From contig NC_133940.1 of NCBI RefSeq assembly GCF_031877795.1, positions 11,099,985 to 11,163,984 on the forward strand: DNA of 64,000 nt. Direction: 5' to 3'. The translations under genes and the position numbers were made by a program. Of the stretch, positions 21,101-36,100 are shown in pieces. Source of the DNA: Strix aluco. Lineage: Eukaryota > Chordata > Aves > Strigiformes > Strigidae. The notes beneath the pieces are model-generated. The model was given only the letters and a program-made list of their open reading frames with translations. It had not been told where the DNA came from and ran no database searches. Each line of letters opens with the position of its first letter. The first letter of the stretch is position 1.

Positions 21101-24100
21101 CGGGTGAGGGCGGCTGAGGGCAGTGGGTGCAGATGGCCCCGATATCGCAGCCAGACGACTGTGGGTGGACAGCTGAGACCTGGGTGGAAACCAGAGCTTG
21201 CAGCTTGCCAGTGTGCAGGGCTTGCAGCAGGAGGGACTTGTGCCCCCGCCTTGCAGTGTCTCTTGGCTCCTGCTCCTCCTCTTTGCTCTTCCATGTAGAC
21301 ACAGGCGGCCTCCGCCTCTGCAAAGCCCTGAAACCTGTAACGAGCTGTGCAAACTGCCAAGAGCTTTTTTTAAGAAAGAAGTGAGATGATTTCAAAATTG
21401 ATTTAGTGAAGCATCTCCAGCCCAGCAATTAGGTCTCTCTCTGCTGGGGAGAACAGTGTTTTCTCTCCCTGACAGCATCCTGGGGCTGCCCCAGGTGGGC
21501 AAGGGCCCCCCAGGGAACATGGGGAATTCCACCCAGCCAGCAGCTCTCCATTTCCAACCCACCTCACGGGAGGAGGGATAATGGATTTAGGTCTGTCCTG
21601 AGAAATGGGCTGCAGGTTGGTGGAAGAAAGGCTGCAAGTGAGGGGAAGGCTGGAGGGCACCGTCCGCAGGGCAGAAGTATTTGATGGGGATGGGCAGGTA
21701 AGTCCCCATCACGTACCTCCTGACACTCATACTCTGCCAGGCTTGGCTCAGTCCTAGGGGTGTCCATCTGTCCATCCCACATGGTCCACTGTCCATCTGT
21801 CCTGCTTTTTGTGCCCTTGTGAATATTCCCATCATCTCAGCACAGGGCACTGCTGGCCCACGAGGAAACCCCCAGTCCTCTGGGTTTGTGAGAAAAGTCT
21901 GCGGAAAGATTTCATGGCTTTTCCTGACAGTTCTGGGAGGGGGAGGAAAAAAATGTGTCAATTCTGGGGGGAAAAAAGTTTCCCTCTTGCTGTAGGCTTC
22001 TGCACCCTTTCAAGCACCTGAGTCAACGTTTGTTCTGGTGAACTGCTCACGCTGCATCTCTGTGATTAAACTGAAGTGGTTTGAGCTGGATCACTAATAA
22101 AAAATATATATTTGCATTTCTGTTTCAAACTGTTCAAAGCACCAGGCACGAGAGATGGCACTTGGTGAGTGATTACTGCATTTCATTGCTTGGCACGTGA
22201 CTCACGTCTGTCTGGTGTTTTTATGCCAGATCTCCAAAAAGGCCCAGAAGTTGCCTGGGGATGGGTTTTTAAAAGTGCATCATCTAATTCAAGTACAAAG
22301 CAGATGAACAGTCTTATAAATGTGATCAGTCATTTGTGTGCTGAAGTCAAAGCATTATCTCTTTGAAAATCCAAATATCTGTTCATCTTGAATCAGAGCT
22401 GCTAGCTCCTGGTTTTTTCCCAATTTATTTATTTTTAATATCTAGCTGCTAGTATGGCTGCACTCCATCTTTAAATGCCAGGGGAGAAAACGTGTGCAAC
22501 CTTGCTGTTGAGAATGTCTTGGGAAAGCAATGTGATTTGTGTTTGCGGGCGAGCAGTGACAAAATTGAAGTGTAAATAAGGGTTCAGGCTGTATAAATCT
22601 GACACTGCACTAGGTGCTGCTTGGTGGTAAATCCGTGTCCTGTGTCCCAGAGGGAAGAGGTGGCAGGAGGCTCTCTTGGCTTCGGCTTGCTGCAGAGCTG
22701 TCAGGCAAGGAAGGAAGCAGTGAACACCCAAACCTCCCCAGGAGAGAGCTTCACCTCTTTGCATTTGTGGTGTCTGTGCTGCACCAAGGTTGAGCCCGTG
22801 GTGAGCTGGCTGCTGGTGCACTTCAGGACATGCTGTGCTCTGAGCTGCCTTTAGTTTGTATGGAGGAGGAGGGGGCGTAAAACCTGCTGCCTTCTCCTCG
22901 GTGTGCCCTACCTTGTCCCCTTGGCACTTGGAGAGGGGTGTTTTGGGGTGTCGGGGACTAGCAATTGGGGCCTGGGTAGGGCCTGAGAGCAACACTCCCA
23001 AAGCAAGGGGGGCAGCCATGCTGGAATAGTCCCATTGTCCCCCCAGAAGGGCTTTGTTTCTCTTCTGGCACTGGGAAAGGTGCTAAAATTGCCCCAAGGA
23101 TACCTGAAATTAAGGCCCCTCTCGCTAGGAAATATGCCTAAATCTCATTTCAGCTCACAGTGTGTGACTGCTGCAGGCCAGATGCTGGGGGAATGGGCTC
23201 ACTGGGAAGGAAGGACCCCTGTCCTGGCTGCCCCCAGCTCCCTCAACAGCTGTATTTGGGGAGAACCAGCTTTTAATCCAGGAGAGGATCTTCTAGGGAA
23301 GCAGAGGGGCTGGCTCTGGAAGAGAGAGGTGAAGTGCTGGGAAGAGATTTGGTCTCGGTGCTGCTGAGGTCTATTTCCAGAGAAAAAGCGTATTTATAGA
23401 ATGGCCCAGAAGTAGCGACATGATATATCTGCAGTGCTGCAAGGCCCTTGTTCCCTGCCAAGCCGTTTGGCGTGGCTGGGCCATTTAAAATATTTTAGGC
23501 ACGGTGCAGCATCAGATGCCATCAAAGCTTGCACGGAGGAGCAAGAAGTGTCTGGGCGTGGCAGCAGCAGCCCTGAGCCCTCTGCCCAGAGCAGCACATC
23601 AGCTGTGCCATCCTTTCCCCAGAGTGTTTAACTTTCTGAAGGTTTACTTTCACCCCCACGGAACCCACACCTTCCCCTGCCGCTCCCCCCTCCCAAACTG
23701 CACAGGGACTTTGAACTGGCTAAGATAGAGCCTGGAAACCCTATCTGGGGCTTTGAAATTGTTCAGTGATTTATTTTGTTTGTATTTTTTTAGATTTCCA
23801 TCCTGTTAGGAACTTAGCAGGCTCCCCAGCCCATTGCTTGTGGGGCTGCGATGGGGCTGCAGTGCTGGGCAGTGCCTCTGACCACCTCCCCTCTCCCAAA
23901 GGTGGAAACACCGCTGCTCGTCTGCCCTCGGGGAATGAGAGCTGCTTCAGAGAAGAGGCAAAAATCACATTTTTGTCACAGAGTGGTTCTTACTCTGCTG
24001 AAATCTGGCAGAGGATAGAGTCAGGGATACAGCCCTTGCGCTTTCTGGGGAAGGCCCAGGCGCATTTTAGCTGGCTGGGAGCTTTTGGAAAGATCTGTTT

Positions 24101-27100
24101 TGCCCGCACTTTGTGTCAGGGCTTGAAGCTTTTGGCCCTGACAAGAAATTAAAAGTGGTCACAGGAGCCTTCTTTTGGGCGGAATGCTTAGGTTTTTATT
24201 ATTTAAGTAAAACTAATGAAGTAACATGCAGTAATGTGGTAAAGTTCAACTTAGCTCGTGCTACAGAGAAAAAGTTATCCGCAATCTTGCATTTGCTTCG
24301 AGCTAAGAGCCTGCACCCCAGAGCCCACAGGCTCCTGCCCATCCCGGGGCCCTTCCAGGCACCCACAGCCACCAGAAACATATAGGACCATTTCTTCTGT
24401 GCTTTGGGTCATCGTGGGCACAGGAGGATGCTGGAGGGGAAAGAGAAGCGCTGTGTCTGCTTTCCACATGGATAAAGTCACAGTTTGGTAGAACCGCAGG
24501 AGACTTTGCAGCATTTATAGAAATAAATGGAAAAGGTAGAAGAAAGGAGCTGGGCAAGAAAGCAGCTCTGCTGCCACCCCTGGAGGCGATACCCAGCATT
24601 GGGCCTTTTGGAACCCCCTGGGTTTGTGCAGCCTGAAGCGGAGGACCCCACAGCGCCGCCCTGCAAGCCACAGGGATCAGCGTGATGCAGACACACGTGG
24701 CAGAGGAAGTATTTCTATTGATTTCAAGAGGCTCAATCAAGGCTAAAAAACGTGTGCGTTAAGATGAGTTTTGTTTGCCGTAGCATTGCATTGATTTGTC
24801 CTTACCAGCACCGCTCTGCGTAGGAGCGGGACGCATCCCCACGGGACCACTTGCAAGATCAGATCTATACTGTGTGCAGCTGGGGAGTAACTTATCTGTG
24901 AAATCGCTGCCTAAAGGACAGCTGGCTTTGCCACTACATTTTCTGGCTGTATGTTCTTCCCTGATAAAAAGAAAAAAAAAAAGAGCTTCATCCACCCTCC
25001 CCAGCAGTGGCTAGTGCAAATTTAATTTGAGGACTGAGGGGCAGCAGTAAGACCAGAGCTTAGGAGCTTTTGGAAGCTATTAAATAACTGTGCTTAACAA
25101 TGATTAAAAAATAACTCTATTTCCTTCACGCAGGTGAGGGTTGGACCTTTCCTTCCCCCCAGAGCACTGCTGGGGCTCGCGGGCAGGTGGAGGAGGATGC
25201 CAATCTCTGCGGCTGCGGAGAGCCGATGAAATGTAATGGAAATTGAGGTTTCCTCAATATGAGCAGGGGCCTAAGCTTCCCCTTTCTGCAGGAAAGGGGG
25301 GTTTGTGCCGGGTGGGTGGAAAAGGCCACCAAATCCCCACTGTAGCTTCCAGGTGGAAACAAGCTGTGTTCAGTTCTCCCACGAGACAGGTAAGCAGGAC
25401 CAAGGGCCAGCCGTTGCCTGTGGCTGACCATGCTTAGCTTACCCCATGGTAAACCCCCAGTGACTTGCTTGTGTGAGCTGGGATTTTATAGAAAGATACC
25501 AGTATATGCTGTTAGCATGAAGCAGCAGCCAGAGGCATGGCTCATCTGAAGAAAGGTTGTTTCCACGGCTTAAACCAAACAGCTGAACCACAGCAAAGGT
25601 AAAACTTTCTAGCTGGGGGTTTGCATGAGAAAGTGGGGTAGTCATATGCTTTTTATGGTCTGTTTTATTTATTTGTTGGTGGTTCATGTATGAAATGGGA
25701 GTCCTTATATCATGCACACTCTCCTCTCTGGTTTAATCAGCTCTTCCTCATGGTAATGCCTGCCACTCTAGAAGGAGCAGAGACATTCTTCCCTGCATTA
25801 ATGTGATAAACGTGACCATCTTTCAGTGGTTTGGTGTTACAGGGGCCGGAGGTTTTGCCCCATTGCATTCGTTGTGGTGTTTCTCTTTCACATGCTCTTA
25901 AGAGAGGCAAATGCTAGAAGTCAAAACCAAACCGTAAAGCTCATTTTTAAAAGCAATGTGATGAATAAATAATCCTGACTCAAAAGTGAGCTGCGTGACA
26001 TCTCACCCTGGGCATGTCCCTCTTGGTTTTGAGCCAGACAAACCAGGATTTAATGGGCTGCATCCCATATAGAGGCCAGCCTGAACCCTTTGTGTCTAAC
26101 AGAGCACCAAGTCACCCTTGGCACTCATGGGACTGTTCAAGCAAGGCAAGTGACCGAGGGTGGGTAGCAAGGCAGTGGCCATGTCAGCAGGTAGAGCATC
26201 CACCTGCCATTGTGGTGAGAGCAGGAGATCTGTGACAAGAATAATATGCCAGGGTGGTATTTCAGGCAGCAACCTCACTGTGCTTTCACCTCCATGTCCC
26301 CCTCACTGCTGGGAGCTGCCAGCATCCGGTCTGCGCATGGCCCTGTTCTGCCTGTGTGGGGAGAGCGACATGGCAGCAATGAGGGGCAGGGGGCTTGTCC
26401 TTGGGGAGTCCATGGATGAAATAGCTGGTGGTGAAAAAGCCCCCACTGCAAGGTGATGAGGAGAGCTCACGTTCATGAGATGTGCTGCTCCATGCTGTCC
26501 CTGGGGCCACACATCACCCCTCGGGCTGGGGCAGCTCTCGGAGCTGGTCCCTCGTTCCACTGACATCCCAGCCTGACCCGCTGCACCATCTCACAGCCTT
26601 CTCCTCTCTACCCTGCCCGTGACTGTCCCTCCCCTGAAATCTCTGTCCCTCTTCATCAAATTAACCCCATACAGCTGTGAGTGAGACCATCCCCAGACAG
26701 TGGCTGAGCAGGTGCTGGGCTGTTCTGGGACAGAGCTACGCTTGCTTCTGAAGCTTCATAAGGCTCCTGGTTGTTCCCCATGTCTCCCTGAGCATTTGGC
26801 TTTGTGGTGCACAGGCAATGTCCTGGGTAGGAACACGTGGTGCCAGCGCTGGCTCCTCACTGCCTTCCCTCCCTCTCCCTCTGCACAGGAGAAAGGTGTA
26901 AGTGGGTTGCAGATCTGTGTGGGAGCCTGGGGATGAGTGTGTCACAGCTACAGGGCGAGCACCATGTGCTGCATCCTTGAGAAACTGCCCCTGGACTTTC
27001 CAGGGGGTGAGCAGGTTGGGTTTATCAGTTGGGGGTTTTCTGGCTATGGCCTCACTCTGTCACAGCCCAGGCACCTGCTGGGTCCCCCAGCCACAGCGGC

Positions 27101-30100
27101 GGTGGCCCCATCTGCTGCACGCGTCCCTGCTGCAGGGTTAGTCACGGCTGAGGCTTTCATTTAGCTGACTTCAACAAGGCTGCTGTGCTTGTGCCTCTGT
27201 CTGGGAGGTAGAAATATAGACATGGATGTTAGTGTGTCCCGGCAGCCTTTCTCCCGCTTTTTGGCCTGGGTCAAACAAGGCCACTGGGCCAGGCCTGGGT
27301 TTCTAGCCAGATTTGGCTGAGCCAGGGCTCCATCGTAAAGCCTGTGTTTCTTTATCGCCTCTTTAATATTTATGTCCAGACTGCAGAGGTTGGAAATACT
27401 TTCAATCGATAAAATAGTTTGACAAAACCAATCAATAAAACATTATAAAAAGCAGTGAAAGATGGAGGAGAGATCCATTGGCTGTAAAGCACCACTGCTG
27501 CATGCAGCCTCTCCAGACAAGGAGCATGAATTGCTGTCGGTTTCCAAAATCCTCCTGTTTCCATGGGGTGAGGAATAGGAGCATTTAACATCTCCAGCTG
27601 CTGGGATGGGGTGTGTAGGGCTGTAATGGCATCAGTGGGGCGTCTGGGCTCTCCTCTGAGAACCAAAACCATTTGCAAAACCTCTTGGGTTTGGGCCCAG
27701 AATGATGGCAGGGCCTGTGCTGAGGCTCACAGTCTCCAAAGCATCCCCAAGCACCTTGGTACCCTCCTGCCTTTGTGGGCTGGGAGTGGGGAGGGCAGCA
27801 CAGAGCTTGCTGGTGGTGGTCTGGGGGACTGGTCTGAGGGTTAGTGCTGCTTGGACACGAGGGAGAGGTGCTGGGGTGGCAACGGGGAGCGCAGTGTCAG
27901 TGCAGCTGGGTCACTGCACCTGGGGCCAGGCAGCAAAGCCAGCCCGGTGCCGTATCAAGTGCTGAGAGCTGCAGGTAACTCTGGTGATGTCTCATGGCAA
28001 AAGCAGAAAGCCATTCCCTGGGGTCTGGCTAACCTTTACGTCCATTTAATCTGGAGAAAGTGGCAAATGAAAACTTGAAGCCCCAAAGCAGGGAACGTCA
28101 GAGTGCTCTGCAGAGCCTGTGTTACTGCTGCAGCCACCCACGTTATTTTTCCTTTATTTAATTAAAGCCCAGGAAACGTAAACTGTGACAGTTCTGCAAA
28201 GAGGAAGTGATACCACAGATCGCTTCCTCGGCAAGGGCAATTCTTACATGTTTGTATTTTTTGTTTTAGTCTGCAGCTGTAGGTGCGTAACGGATGGGCA
28301 GCAGCTGCCCCTGCTCACCAGGCACCCTCGCTGCTGGGCACCTGGCCCTGGGGTGAAGGCGGCTGCGAGGTGCGTTGTGCTAAGGAACAGACGGTGTGCT
28401 CTCGCCCAAAGTTTAAACCTCATGAGGCTCTCTGCTCTTGGAGGATGCAGAGAAGTTAATGCAGCAGCTCAAAGCCTGGTGCCATGCAAGCCAGGTCGGG
28501 ACCTGCGTGCGAGGTGGTAGAGGGAGGGAGCAGGGGAGCTGAGGACGTGGATTTGCAGACCCTGGACTGGCAAGTGAACAGGTAAAACAAAAAACTGAGC
28601 AACTGCTGCGCTGTACCTGAGACAAGTGCTGGGTGTGCCACAGTGAGCAACAGCTTGATTGTAGAGTCACCGCATCCTCAGTCAAGTTCTATGTGAGTTG
28701 TTCATCTCAGTAATTACTGAATTTGGAGCATAATTTCCACACGTGCCCTCATTGTTTCAACCCCTTTTGCTGCAACTGTTTTACTCAGGGACCAAATCTT
28801 GTCCAGAAAACCAGCTGGAATTTGCAAAAGACTCAGGACAGTGAGAAGAACTGGGGCTGCGCTCTCCCACCCCACCAAGCACTGGGTTAAGGTGTTGGGT
28901 GAGGGGCAGCTGCTGGGGCAGGGGGGTGGCCCCAGGCCCTTGCTGCCCCTCTCCCCCTCAGGGCTGGACCGTGGGCTGTCAGGGGTGGAGGGAAGCCACT
29001 TCTCTGTCTTCCTTTAGTCCCTTTGATAGGTCAAATAAAAGTCCACTCTGGTTCCTCCCCATCTGGTGGGGCTGTGCAGCATTTTGTGTGGCCCCAGGAA
29101 AGGCAGAATGGTGCAGTGACCGGGGTTGCTTGGCCCTCTGCCTCGCGCTGGTGTGAATGGCTCCCTTGTCTCCTGGTTTCAGATCAGAGAAGTGTTAGTT
29201 TCATTAAAGTGGGTACACTACTTGCAGAGAGCTGCTTTTTTTCTGAGGAGCTTTTCCAAAATAAAAAAGAATGAAAAGGAGGAAGAGGCAGATGGTATGA
29301 GCAGCAGTGTGCAGTGAAGCTCACCATCATTACACATGGACAAGTTTCACAAAACAGTGTTAAGAAAGACAGGGAAGGGGGGAACACAGAAACACACACC
29401 TAAACCGGCACTTTTTAATTTGTCACAAGCCCATGTGTGCATGCAGTGCATTGGCTGAAACCCCCATCAGCTGCTCCATTAGCTCCTGGTGCCCGTGGGG
29501 ACCTCCAAGCACAGCATCTGCCAGGGTCTCCTGGTGCCCAGGGTGCATCATAGGCCGGGTGCCCCGTGCCGCTCAGACACCAGCGAAGAGCCTGGAGAAG
29601 GCTGAACTGGAACCAGCCTTTTCCCTGGAAATCACTAAAGTCTCTAGGCAGTGGGAGTGCCTCGCCTCACTTAGGGTTCCTGCTGGATTAAAGCTCCCAG
29701 TGTTAGATATATGTATTTATATTACTGTTGCAGAGCTAACAGTGCTTGGCTCTATGGGAGCATTGTAAATATGAGCCCTTCCCTGTCACCTGCACTCATC
29801 TTGATTTTAGAGCACTTGGTGGTACCTGGAGTATTTAACAGCACTCCAGCTCTGACTAATGGTTACAGATGCACATAAGATAGAAAGATTAGCAGCTCAG
29901 CTGTCTGATTAATATGTAAATGTACCCAGTTATGTGTGAGTGCTCTTAATGAACTAACTTGCACTTCTGCCTCCATATATCAAAGGTGATTGATGGAAAA
30001 AGCACTTTAGGTGCCTGCTGGAAAGCGTAAAAGTTGTTTTTGTCTATATCTTTCCTTTAAAAAAAGTCTGTAGACCTAGGGCTGAGATTTCCTAAGGGAG

Positions 30101-33100
30101 AAAAGACAACCCAGTCTGAGTTTAATCTAAACTAATCCAAATTGTTGGCCACGCTCCTGCAGTATCTGTAAATTCTCAGATAGGAATAATCCATCAGGAT
30201 CTTGTATAACAATCCACATGGTATCTTAAATAAACCTTCTCTTTGGCTGTAGCTTGCAGCTGACACGTACTGTAAATTATTTGATGATACTTTATATGAA
30301 GGGCTGTAGGCTGAAATGAATGTTGTGCTGAAAGCAGGAGGCCCTAGCCCAGTGGAAGACGCTCCTGCGCTGTTGCTTCCACCCCGCTCGCATCGCGGCA
30401 CAGCCCTGCTGCCCAGCCTGCCGATCGGGCGAGTGGTGCCTTCTGCCAGGCTGCGCGGCTCAAGGAAATCAACTCAAAATCCCGAGGCATCAGTGGATTT
30501 GTGCAGTGCAAAGGGCTTCCCGGCTGGGGAAGAAGCACCACCTGAAAGCTCAGACCTACAGCAGAGGGTGACGATGGCTGCACCCAGGGCAGGGGCTGTC
30601 ACCCTTGGTGTGTGCCCTGTCCCTGGGCCGAGCACCCCTGTAATCTGCAAATCTGGAGCTCCCGGGGCAGCAGGGCAAGGGCTGCCCCTCCAGCTGGCAG
30701 CCCCGTGACGTGCCTTTTCCTGGTGGGGAGGACAGCCCTGGAAACACACTCCGAGAACACCACTGTGAGTCACATCAGGCTTTCATTCTGCCCCTAAAAA
30801 CCGCTGTGTGTGTTTCAAGATCACTCTCTGCAAAATAAAGACCATTACGCTGAAACTGGTTGCGGGGTGGGAAGTTTTGCAGTGGTAGTAAAATTGGGTG
30901 CGATGCTGCAAGCTAAGCACTGCATAATGTCTGCTCCCTGGGCCGGGAGCTGTAAAGCGCTCAATTGCTGCAAGATTTCACACAGATAAGCTGCACTACA
31001 GTTCGTGGCTGTCAAAGGAGTTTAAAATATTCAAATCCTGTTATAGCTCTCTGTTGCTTCATCTTCCTTGCTCCTGTAGGAATTTTGGGGGCTCAGAGCA
31101 CACATCATTTTCACCTCCTCTCCTGGCTGCAGGGACTCACAGCCTGTCCCCCCCAGCTGGGGGGGAGCCCTGTTCAGTAACCCTGACCCAACAGCTCTCC
31201 TATAATGTGTCTTGCATTGTTGTCTCCTTGTCATGGTGTCTCCTAGCTTGCTGAGGCTATAATTGCTCTGTTCAAAATTTTCCATGCCTTTAGCCAGGTT
31301 TTTTTGGTGTTGGTTTTAAATAGTTAGATCTTTTCTAAGAGCAGGGGTTGGAGCAGTGTGAAGTTTCCTTATTAAAAATATTTTCTGATGTTCTCTCTGT
31401 AAGCAGAAATGTCATCGTGGTCAGCGCGTGAGGGAAAGGGGGGTGACAAGACAGAAAGGCGGCCAGTCTTGATGCTGCCAGCAACAACACAAACCACCGC
31501 CACACACCCACTGTACTCAGGGCTGGTTTCAGCTCCACAGAGGAGGATTTGGGACACAACTCCACTTGTGTTGGCTTGCAGGAGAACTCTGTGGTGACTG
31601 AGAGGGCAGCAGGGTGACCCCATGGCTCCAGCCAGGGCAGCTCGGTGCTGGCGGGTACCAGTGCTTGAGCACTGTTTGGACATTTCTCCATAAATAGGTG
31701 CCATTACTGGCTGTGAAATTTTTTTTCTACCATCATCTTTACTGGCAATCATTCTCACAATTTTTTTCCCTAAATGCAGCAACCTGGACACACACTCTGG
31801 CATTTTAAGTGTTTCTGTTTATTTTCTTCCAGTTCCTCTGATGCAGGACAATCAACTCCTTGTAAGCACTAGCATAGATAATGGTTTATTGTATTCTGGA
31901 TGACAAATTGGTTTAAGATAATTATTAGGCTGATGTTTAAAGCTTTCAATGCAAATCAATGCAATTAAACATGAAATAATACTTCATAATTCATACAGAG
32001 AAAGATCTTTGTCTGCGGCTAATGTTTCAGAAGAAAATGTTATATGAGAATCATTCAGTCCCTGTTACACCAGTGTCCAGCTAATGGGTGCTAAACTGGG
32101 CCTATAACACTGTTGTTTCTCTCCCTTGATGTCTCATGGGTTTTTCTGGTCATTCTCTTTTGCTCACTGTTTCTGTAGTAAAATACAGCTATTCCTGCAG
32201 TGCTCCCCAAGGCCTCCCTAGGATGTGCTTTCCAGCGTTAGGTGTGTGCTAATGCCTCCACGGTGGAAGGAGGGGTGTCCCTGGCCAGCCTGGAGAGGGG
32301 AAAGCTGGTGGCACAGCCACGATATGAGAGGGTCCCAAGCACTGACCTGAAATGCTGAGCAGCTGAGAGACATTTCTCCTGTTTCTCCATGACACTAGAA
32401 AGAGTGGATGGCTTCAGCATTGTGTTCCAGACTTCCATCATCCTCCTGCTGTAAGTTCGCCGTGCTACCTTCTCATCCCACCCTTCCATGAAAGGTAGGT
32501 AGGAGAGCAAATCAATGGTCATTGGGGTTGTGTTCCCTGTGAGCTGGTCTGTTCTTCAGCTGGAAAATGTTTAGGGGTTCACAAAATGCAAAATAGTAAA
32601 AAACCATTGATGTCCCAGATATCAACAGGTTAAAACACAGTGGGTAAAAACACAGTGAAGGGTACAGCCCTCCTTTGAAAGACTGAGGAGATGAGACTGG
32701 TCCATCACCCGTTCTCATGATGAACTGGTGTTTGTAACAGGTGTGAGACACCCAGAGTTGATTGTTTATTCCTGCCCAAGATGATCTAGTTTCACATCCC
32801 CCATTTTTGGCGATGTCCCTCACTCTCAGGCTCTGGGCTCCCCTGGGCATGAGCTCTCGCCCTGCTCCCATCTAAGCCACCGCAGTTGGCAGCAGGAGGA
32901 GGTTCACTGGACTGGGAGGGGACGACCATGGCTGGTGGGCCTAGGCTGTTCTGGAAGAATGGAAGTCTGGGTTCTGACTTCTATGTCAAAATTATTTATA
33001 GATTTTTACCTAATGACTATTTGGTGGTTTTGAAACAGAAATATTCTTAGTGTAGATTGAATTTTAGGAACTTCAGAAAAGCTCGTCAATCCTTTATTAA

Positions 33101-36100
33101 ACATTATTGTAGCTCATAGACCTAATGTATGTATTTCTATATGGATGCAGTATATTCACTTTGCCATCATGTAACAGGTTACTCATGTATTAATAATTAT
33201 TAACAGCACAGATCTTAGATCCTTCCGGGTGGAGAGTGTCCAAAATTTCTGCAGTTTGATCCTGTTTAAGGCTTCAAATACTTTGATCCTACATTACAAA
33301 ATCAGGCTTAAAGTAGTGCAAGAGACATCCAGTATTTCAAAGCCAGGTTTCTTAATTAAACACTGCTTTAAAACTTGGCTGCTAAGCAGAGCCAGCCCCT
33401 GTGTCCCTTGCTGAGGGCTGGCGTTGCGGGTGTGCATTGCAAAGTCCTAAAGCAACTTCACGCTGAATTCAACTTCGCTCTGTCGTTTGCATTCAGCCCT
33501 TTACAACCATACTGGGATCTTTTATGGTAGTTTGTTTTTTTTCTTTTTCAATTCTAAACCAATTTAAAGCCTTTTAATGGCAGTAAGTGTACACCTGATC
33601 TGCCATTTTCAAGCTGCAATTTATGTTGTCTCGCAGCAGCATTAATTCCAGCACCTGAGGCGGGAGAAGGGCTTACCGCCATCAGACTGATGAGCAGGAA
33701 TGGATCTGTGCTATTTAATTAGGAGCAGCAGCCGCTTCCCACAGAGCCACTCGCACATTGCCCAGAGGCAGCCCAAGTGCCAGCCACCCTGCAAGGCATG
33801 GACCAGCCTGGGCCCCCGCCTCGCACCCACCCACAGTGACTGAAAATCCCTCCGAGTGGGGAGAGCGGCCTGGCACAGGGCTCCCAGCCCCTTGCGAGGT
33901 TCTTCTGGTGCCTCGCCAGGTACAGATTTGTCAGATCAACCTCTAAGCACAAACCCCATGATTTTTGAACTGAGGTTCAGCTTGAGCACAGTCTTGTTCT
34001 GGGGACCCTAAAGATAACAAATAGTTTTAAAAAAAGCCACCCATATTTTCCTTCCTGTAGGAGAGCGTTGCTGGTTTGCATGCTAGAAATCACTGTGGGT
34101 TTGAGGAAGGCTTTTTGGCAGTCCTGGTGAGTCCTGCTAGCTCCATCCAAACCACCTGGGACAGTAAAGTTGTCACTGTAGGAGGGACACTGGCTGACTA
34201 GAAACTCTCCATATTTTCCAAATCCAGTGAAAAATTGTCAAGGAAGAATGTATACTGGCAATGGGTTTTGATCTGTTTTTCAAGGGCAGAAATGAAACCC
34301 TATGTCTCGTGATACAGACATAAACCATCAGGAAACTTGCAAGAGGAGGTATAGTGCAGGATATTCTCCTTTTCTACTCTCTTCTTCCCTGGCCTTGTAC
34401 ACAGGACAAACACATCTCGTCAGCTTCTGGGAGACTCCAGGGGAAGGGAAAAAAAGACTAGGAAAAAGTCAGATAAAACTGGAAGCAGCAGGACTCGATG
34501 GATATATTTGCATATCATTTTGCTTTTGCAAGAACAATCATAACCCACTTATAGAAGGATGACATCAAGGTCTACCCTGTCAGCAAATCAGTTTTAAGGC
34601 TCTTAATTTTTTTTCCAAAATACGTTCTCTGCAGTTATTTTCCTTTATAATCTATGCCCATCCAAGCTACTTACTCAGATTTATGGACTGAAATTTGGCA
34701 TAGCTTTATCTGTCATGCCAAAAGCCAGATAAATAAACATAGCTTTATTAAGTGGGACTGGAAACTGCCGGGTTAAGGGAATGGTGAGAAATGTGCCTGA
34801 ACTGGGGGTGCAGGCAGTGGTCAGATGCAGGCAGCTTTCTGGGGTGGGTCCAGTCTTTAGTCATCCGGCTTAACTGCACAGATTGCCAGTGAGCCCCCGC
34901 TGCTGGGAGAAAGCAGTCCCCAGCCCCTTCTTTTGAAACATTTCCTTGTCTAATTCTGGCTCCAAAACTCTTCTATATTCGAGAAAATGGGTTTTCCTTT
35001 CATATGGGAAGGAAAATGATACAAGCAGAGCTCAGTAATTTTCAGAATATATTGGGAAGAAAAGGCATTTATTTGGTCAGGTACCAGCTAAACTCTGCAG
35101 AAAAGCCATTGATAATGCAGAAAAGGCACTCGATACATGCAGAAACATTCAATAAATGTGTCATGTTTGGGGAAAACAAGTTTCAGCTGCAGTCAAACCA
35201 TGAGATGGAGAGTCCCATGGTGACCCTGCGCGTGCAGCACAGCACAGGCCACCACTGCATGCTCTGCACCAGGAGGTCCAGGGGACTGGTCACCAGTACT
35301 GGCCCCACAGTCTCTGAACTGGTTGTAAGGATTTTCAGTGGTGCTTGGGTCGTCATGGTTGGGCGGCAAAGCAAGCAAGCTGCTGCTGTGCCAGGATTTG
35401 AAAACCAGCCAGGGACGGCCCAGCTTGACACCAGTCCTAGACAAACATGTAACAGCGTGTCCAAGGGTATGACTAATGAAGGATGGAGAGTTGTTCCATC
35501 ACTGTAGGGTTACAGAAAAGAACTTGATATCTTTTTAATGAGATTGCAAATTAGACTGCTAAAGGTAATAATGTTGTTGTAATTTACAGAGATATTTGAT
35601 TCTTCAAAGCTATTGATTAAGGAATTAGAATTATATAAAATTAATATAGTACATACTGAGTGGATTTCAAACCAGCGGATTTACAAGCCTCACAACACAG
35701 CTGCAAACGGGGGAGCAAGCAGGCTTGTGTCTGCCCAGCTCTGGTGGGGCTCAGGTCTGGCTCTTTCATGATGTAACATGTCTGTCAGGGTACTGGGGAG
35801 AAAATGGAACATTCCTAGATGATCTTAAACCAGAAGAAAGGTGAAGAATGAGGTAGTAAGTCACCAAGGCTGATCATTTGGGCTTTGTAGCTTGGCACAA
35901 TAGTGTTTGTTTTTTGATAAGGTCAAACATCAAGCCCTGTACCCTGGAAGCCCAGAGCCAGGCTGTGTTCACAGGACAGGGATTTCTGCCCAGACAAGCA
36001 GGAAACCAGGGAACGACTGAGAGATTATGGTGAATTAAAGCGCCTCATCCAGCACTGTAGCCTAAAGGTATAGGAATAATTTTGGTGGGGTCAAGAGGGT

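Noticed and set aside
20841..21428. 195-codon minus-strand open frame
   Set aside because: Other frames on both strands are also open over the same GC-rich interval, and the sequence is low in meaningful composition, so it is best explained by low stop density.
22471..23019. 182-codon minus-strand open frame
   Set aside because: No domain, no conservation evidence and a frame opposite it also stays open. Consistent with composition.
35004..35507. 167-codon plus-strand open frame
   Set aside because: A frame of this length is expected roughly once or twice by chance in 64 kb on six frames. It matches no family I know.
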